The notes below the pieces were generated by a model. That model saw only the letters and a list, made by a program, of their open reading frames with translations, searched no databases and was not told the origin of the DNA. From assembly GCA_015478945.1 (NCBI GenBank), contig JABUQX010004665.1, forward strand, positions 7,501-18,284: a DNA stretch of 10,784 nucleotides, written 5' to 3'. A program made the position numbers and the translations under genes. Positions 7,617 through 10,784 of this stretch are shown here, piece by piece; the first letter of the stretch is position 1, and each line of letters begins with the position of its first letter. The stretch comes from Trachelipus rathkii. Lineage: Eukaryota; Arthropoda; Malacostraca; Isopoda; Trachelipodidae.

Positions 7617-7815
7617 TTATTGTTATTATTATTATTATTATTTATTATTATTATTAGTAGTAGGTTTTGTCGTTATGATTGGAAGTACGACTGGGAACAA
7701 ATGAGTAGTATGTGTGTTGTTAGAAATGTACATAGTCATTTAAGTAGTAGCGATAGGTATTATTATTATTATTATTTATTATTATTATTTAGTATATTAT
7801 TATTATTATTATTTA

Positions 7816-7854
<39 letters not shown>

Positions 7855-7876
7855 TATTTATTATTATTATTATTAC
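7617..7876. repeat. (TTA)n microsatellite in two blocks
   Basis: TTA/ATT trinucleotide repeats fill about 7617-7660 and 7758-7876, with occasional TTTA slips. Between them is a non-repetitive insert of about 95 bases. Any open frame here is a by-product of the repeat. Confidence 0.95.
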
Positions 7877-7994
7877 GATTATTAATGTTATTCCATTAGC
7901 GTGATAAACTATTGGCTTATAAATTTATATTTTGCTATTAGTGAGCCAATAATTAATAGTTGGTTATCTTATGATTTCAGGGAGACGAGTTTGG

Positions 7995-8056
7995 AGCCGA
8001 GGTTAGACCCGAGTTTTCGAGCCAAGTTTAGAGCCAAGTTAAAAGCCGAGTCTAGG
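7995..8056 (+). repeat. 12-bp degenerate minisatellite in putative LTR
   Basis: Five adjacent units start at 7995, 8007, 8020, 8032 and 8044, with period 12 (one unit is 13). The consensus is close to AGCCRAGTTTAG. The third and fourth units share AGCCAAGTT exactly. A weaker sixth unit may continue to about 8069. The block is notably GC-richer than the surroundings. It overlaps a short open frame (7901-8131) in which the period produces a four-residue repeat, but nothing else suggests that frame is translated. Confidence 0.6.
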
Positions 8057-8273
8057 ACCCAACTCAAAGATTGGATTCCGATTGGACCCAGACGCAAGGT
8101 TAAGTCCAATAAGGTCACGACCGGATATTAAGGCCAAGGCTGCAATATTGGCCAACTAAGTTTCCAGCTAAATTTGAAGGCCCAGGTTACCCTTAGGTTA
8201 GCTACTGAAGGCTAAAAACAGACTACGGAAGATTCCGAAGGTCGAAACACAGGTCGTGTGTCAGTTGGATCAG

Positions 8274-8325
8274 GTTATTCAAAGGAGTAAAGAGCACCTT
8301 CCGAAGGATCATTCGTCTGAATAAC
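8274..8325. repeat. Nested inverted repeats upstream of the TATA box
   Basis: GTTATTCA (8274-8281) is exactly complementary to TGAATAAC (8318-8325). Inside, CCTTC (8297-8301) and GAAGG (8303-8307) form a second short palindrome around one base. The word TTCCGAAGG of the inner palindrome also occurs at 8233-8241. It may be a protein-binding cluster of the promoter region. Confidence 0.4.
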
Positions 8326-8359
8326 GACGTTAAAAAGGAAGTATTGCTCTTGTACCTTT

Positions 8360-8367
8360 TATAAATA
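8360..8367 (+). promoter_or_regulatory. TATA box of the putative LTR promoter
   Basis: TATAAATA matches the consensus TATA element and follows a GC-richer stretch, which makes it stand out from the (AT)n tracts. Transcription would begin about 25-30 bases downstream. An alternative TATATAAG at 8555-8562 has TTCAATCC about 25 bases later, a loose match to an arthropod initiator. Confidence 0.4.
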
Positions 8368-8388
8368 ATTTAAACTGAATTTGTAAAT

Positions 8389-8394
8389 AATAAA
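8389..8394 (+). terminator. Candidate polyadenylation signal AATAAA
   Basis: AATAAA lies 22 bases after the TATAAATA box, followed by T-rich sequence, compatible with an LTR in which start and poly(A) signals lie close together. Other AATAAA copies at 7102-7107 and 7601-7606 in the same putative LTR are less well placed. In DNA this AT-rich, chance matches are likely. Confidence 0.3.
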
Positions 8395-8615
8395 CATAAC
8401 CCGGGTTTATATTGTATTATATATTTTGTTCGAACTAAATTGGTATATATTATTTAGCTTAGGTTAGTAATAGGGTGTTTATGAATTAACGTTAAAACAG
8501 CCATAGGTAGATAGGATTAATATTGAAATACTTAATTATTCATATTATTTATTATATATAAGAAAAACCCAACTTTCGTGTCTTTCAATCCTTTTGTTCT
8601 TCTTTCACTGTAACA

Positions 8616-8717
8616 GGAAAAGTCCTCTGTAAAGGAACGCAACCTTGCCTCCCTCATTTAAAAAGGAGTGGCTTCACAGCACGTTTCATTTCATATATTA
8701 ATTATATTTATATTTCT
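8616..8717. other. Flanking DNA after the putative LTR, no feature recognised
   Basis: About 100 bases of mixed composition that would be host sequence if the LTR ends at 8615. I see no gene or repeat in it before the AT microsatellite begins. Confidence 0.4.
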
Positions 8718-8751
8718 ATATATATATATATATATTTAAATAAATTAAAAA

Positions 8752-8801
<50 letters not shown>
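8718..8801. repeat. (AT)n microsatellite
   Basis: Two TA dinucleotide blocks are separated by a short A-rich stretch. The second block abuts the left arm of the inverted repeat at 8802. Confidence 0.95.
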
Positions 8802-8805
<4 letters not shown>

Positions 8806-8932
8806 CATTATTGCCTTTGGATGTTATTTGGAAATTAAGAAATGTAGGCCTTCCAGATTTTTTAAAATTAAGTTGTTCTTTAGATAAGCTTTTAAAGCTA
8901 TTTTTCAATATAAAATCTACACTTACTTCCAT
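8802..8932 (-). pseudogene. Relic of a TTF/ZMYM-type hAT transposase N-terminus, left copy
   Basis: Read on the minus strand from ATG 8930-8932, about 43 codons stay open and give V-D-F-I-L-K, then F-K-S-L-S, then K-S-G-R-P-T and a short polar run before dissolving into the AT repeat. The F-x-S-L-S ... G-R-P-T pattern resembles the start of TTF zinc-finger/ZMYM1-like hAT transposases, which often read G-R-P-T-P just before the zinc finger. The zinc finger and catalytic core are absent. The family assignment rests on a short motif recalled from the family and is moderate at best. Confidence 0.35.
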
Positions 8933-9058
8933 TATGCACTATTTTAATTATATAAAGGTAAATATCACTTAAGTAATATAACCAAACACTTTACAAAATG
9001 CAAGGATTTCAAAGTAAAAACTGCTGTTGCCATGATTTTTGACAACACAGAAGTTTAT
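8802..9058 (+). repeat. Left arm of a long diverged inverted repeat
   Basis: The arm is the reverse complement of 10076-10392 along its length, with many small differences. Well-conserved blocks include AGAACATTATTG at the outer end, GGAAATTAAGAAATGTAGGC, AATATAAAATCTAC and GCAAGGATTTCAAA. The right arm is about 60 bases longer because of scattered insertions. By eye identity is roughly three quarters. Both arms are bounded on both sides by AT-rich repeats. Confidence 0.8.
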
Positions 9059-9069
9059 AATAATATATA

Positions 9070-9106
<37 letters not shown>

Positions 9107-9117
9107 ATATATTATAT

Positions 9118-9148
<31 letters not shown>

Positions 9149-9168
9149 TATATATACTATATATATAT

Positions 9169-9234
<66 letters not shown>
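9055..9234. repeat. Compound (AT)n-(AG)n microsatellite
   Basis: About 125 bases of imperfect TA repeats switch at 9182 to about 26 uninterrupted AG units ending at 9234. The uninterrupted AG run suggests a highly polymorphic locus. Confidence 0.95.
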
Positions 9235-9236
<2 letters not shown>

Positions 9237-9630
9237 CAAAAAAATCTTTTTTTCAAATTATTTCGTACGATTTCACTGGGTGAACGAAAGTTTCGTACCC
9301 GCGAAAATTTTCGTATTTTTTCACTCGTACAGCATGGTATGACGCTTGGCTTTTTCCTATATATTGTATATGAAGTATGAAGATCTACGTACGCCCATAG
9401 CTTTGAAATTTTACTCTCAGAACAGATAGGAAGGAAAATTTCCAAATGAATTTAATTATTATTAATTGTTATTACTAAAGTAGTTGCTTTTCTAATTTAA
9501 TTTATAAATCAGTTTCTTTTTACACTTTCAAATAAAATTTAATAATTTATTTACTTACCATTTAAATTATTTTATTAAAGACTCAAAAATATTGGGTAGG
9601 AGCCTACCCTGGCCTACCTATGTATACGCC
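9235..9630. other. AT-rich island between microsatellites, no gene recognised
   Basis: About 400 bases of non-microsatellite sequence between the two arms. The first 100 bases carry three TTTCGTA words (9261, 9291, 9309), two of them followed after four bases by TTCACT. The last 40 carry a palindrome GGGTAGGAGCCTACCC near 9595-9610. A minus-strand open frame (9236-9445) shows no recognisable protein and is probably chance. Confidence 0.5.
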
Positions 9631-9771
9631 CTGATATATATTTATATATATATATATATATTAATAATATAATATATAATATATATATATAAATATATAT
9701 AATATAATATATATATACATATATATTCTATATATATATACTATAATATATAATAATATATATAATATATA

Positions 9772-9808
<37 letters not shown>

Positions 9809-10075
9809 TAATATATATTATATATAGTATATTTGCACTGCTCTTGCCAGATATATATATATATATAACATATAATATATAATATATAAATTATATATAT
9901 TATATAAATATATATATATATATAGTATATATATATATATATATATATATAAATATATATAAATATAATATATATAATAATAATAATAATTATATATAAT
10001 TAATATTATATATATATATATATTATATATATATATATATATGTGTTGTGGTGTGTGTGGTGTGTGTGTGTGTGT
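9631..10075. repeat. (AT)n microsatellite tract ending in (GT)n
   Basis: About 410 bases are almost entirely A and T in TA-type repeats with TAA interruptions, apart from a small island at about 9832-9850. A GT run follows at about 10042-10075. No coding signal is present. Confidence 0.95.
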
Positions 10076-10392
10076 ACGATAAGTTTCTCTTACGTGCCAA
10101 AAGCATGGCAATAGCAGTTTTCAGTTTGAAATCCTTGCCTTTTGTAAAGTTTGGTTAATAAATAATAACTTTTTATTACATACTTAAATGAATAATTACC
10201 TTATATAATTAAACTTAATTAAAATGGTGCATAAATGGAAAGTAGCGTAGATTTTATATTAAAGAAAAAAAATAAGGGGGGCTTTAAAAAAATATTAAAA
10301 GCTTATCTAAGGAACAACAACTTAATTTTAAAAAATCTGGAAGGCCTACATTTCTTAATTTCCAAGTAACATCCAAATGACAATAATGTTCT
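10076..10392 (-). repeat. Right arm of the long diverged inverted repeat
   Basis: This is the reverse-complement partner of 8802-9058; the outer end CAATAATGTTCT (10381-10392) pairs exactly with 8802-8813. It contains extra A-rich and G-rich bases around 10261-10290 not found in the left arm. The two arms and the spacer together span about 1.6 kb. Confidence 0.8.
10235..10392 (+). pseudogene. Relic of the same hAT-like N-terminus, right copy, frame broken
   Basis: The copy starts with an ATG at 10235 and V-D-F-I-L-K as in the left copy. An insertion around 10261-10290 and further indels then put the conserved downstream part into another frame, with TAA reached before the end of the arm. Conservation of the beginning in both copies supports a coding origin for the arm. 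It is certainly not functional here. Confidence 0.35.
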
Positions 10393-10548
10393 ATATATAA
10401 TATAATATATATATAATATATAATATATATATATATTTTAAATTATATATTTAATTTATTATTTTTATAATTTTTTATATATATATATATATATATAATA
10501 TATATAAATATATATATATTATATATATAATAATATATATATATATAA
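10393..10548. repeat. (AT)n-rich tract
   Basis: Imperfect TA repeats with TAA and T-rich interruptions, directly abutting the right arm of the inverted repeat. No other feature. Confidence 0.9.
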
Positions 10549-10670
10549 CTCCTACCCAATTATAATCTTTCAAGTACGCCACTAGGCCCTACTCTCAATT
10601 TGCTGAGAGTATATGGTTCGCTCAGCTAGTCTATGACCCAGTATAATTTACACTCTCAAGTCCACTGGTA
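10549..10670. other. Short non-repetitive island with a perfect hairpin
   Basis: ACTCTCA (10591-10597) and TGAGAGT (10604-10610) are exact complements around a six-base loop. The island begins with CTCCTACCCAAT, the reverse complement of ATTGGGTAGGAG near 9591-9602, so it may be another copy of an interspersed repeat in opposite orientation. No gene was recognised. Confidence 0.4.
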
Positions 10671-10681
10671 TTAATATATTA

Positions 10682-10713
<32 letters not shown>

Positions 10714-10784
10714 TATTATATATATATATATATTATATATAATAATATATAATATTATATATATATATATATATAATCTCTCTC
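10671..10784. repeat. (AT)n microsatellite turning into (CT)n at the window end
   Basis: TA repeats with TAA interruptions change to CT at about 10777 and run off the window. This resembles the AT-to-AG switch at 9182. Confidence 0.9.

Larger units (their letters stand above)
1..8615 (+). mobile_element. Ty3/gypsy-type LTR retrotransposon, 5' end outside the window
   Basis: Gag with zinc knuckles, protease, RT, RNase H and integrase follow each other on one strand in the Ty3/gypsy order (PR-RT-RH-IN). A purine-rich tract and a putative long 3' LTR come next. The gag frame is open from base 1, so the 5' LTR and primer-binding site are not visible. Extra modules lie between RNase H and integrase (OTU-like, then a second retropepsin-like domain), and an acidic tail follows integrase. 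No envelope gene is seen. The catalytic motifs of RT, RNase H and integrase are intact, but the coding modules fall into different frames, so autonomous activity of this copy is doubtful. The class is certain; the right boundary is inferred from an LTR-like 3' end at 8615 and could be off by tens of bases or more. Confidence 0.9.
6664..8615 (+). repeat. Putative 3' long terminal repeat, boundaries tentative
   Basis: The segment follows the purine tract and begins TGTCATGAG; TGAGTAG at 6657 is an alternative start. It ends in a T-rich stretch finishing CACTGTAACA, giving the TGT...ACA ends expected of an LTR. It contains a TATA box (8360), AATAAA signals and no long gene-like frame. About 1.95 kb is long for a gypsy LTR, but several microsatellites and minisatellites lie inside and may have expanded it. 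Stretches 6936-7287 and 7399-7616 are AT-rich without clear repeats, apart from a distant 8-bp inverted repeat (TATGTGGT 7397-7404 with ACCACATA 7450-7457). The call cannot be confirmed because the 5' LTR lies outside the window, so neither LTR identity nor target-site duplication can be checked. Confidence 0.45.

Noticed and set aside
7608..7904. Open frame rich in Leu, Ile and Tyr that looks like a membrane protein
   Set aside because: It is the translation of TTA/ATT trinucleotide repeats; hydrophobicity comes from codon content only.
8708..8801. Extension of the hAT-like frame beyond 8802
   Set aside because: The residues are translated TA repeat and share nothing with the family; only 8802-8932 is kept as a relic.
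9236..9445. Minus-strand frame of 69 codons
   Set aside because: No recognisable motif, no partner copy, and the length is expected by chance in this region.
9818..10111. Minus-strand open frame with Tyr-Ile repeats
   Set aside because: Almost all of it is translated TA dinucleotide and GT repeats, with a short piece from the inverted-repeat arm edge.
10610..10640. GGTTCGCTCAGCTAGT stretch resembling a tRNA arm
   Set aside because: No cloverleaf can be drawn around it; acceptor and anticodon stems are missing.

Overview
The window looks like nuclear DNA of an animal, probably an arthropod and possibly a decapod crustacean. This is inferred from a Ty3/gypsy-type LTR retrotransposon followed by very dense (AT)n, (TTA)n, (GA)n and (GT)n microsatellites, with no bacterial-style gene packing. 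No host gene is convincingly present.

Bases 1 to about 8615 hold most of one LTR retrotransposon on the + strand, with its 5' LTR and primer-binding site lying before base 1. The order is: Gag with three CCHC zinc knuckles (10-1092); an aspartic protease with D-S-G active site plus a beta-rich linker (1187-2101); reverse transcriptase and RNase H (2073-3740); an OTU-like cysteine-protease fold lacking its catalytic Cys, a second retropepsin-like domain with D-T-G, and integrase (3613-5649); then the end of integrase and an acidic, apparently disordered tail carrying three LC8-type linear motifs (5588-6544). A stem-loop containing a short purine tract leads into a putative long 3' LTR (about 6664-8615) with internal minisatellites, a TATA box and a polyadenylation signal. 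Catalytic residues of RT, RNase H and integrase are all visible. The modules nevertheless lie in different frames, so this copy needs either programmed frameshifts or is a recently broken (or mis-assembled) copy.

Bases about 8616-10784 are flanking DNA dominated by AT-rich microsatellites. Within it are two diverged copies of one sequence in opposite orientation (8802-9058 and 10076-10392). Each contains a short coding relic resembling the N-terminus of TTF/ZMYM-type hAT transposases.

The most unusual feature is the pol architecture: two retropepsin-like domains, one before RT and one between RNase H and integrase, with an OTU-like domain beside the second. The two protease domains share an extra C-terminal motif (D-x-G-x-G ... 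H-G-D), which suggests they arose by duplication.
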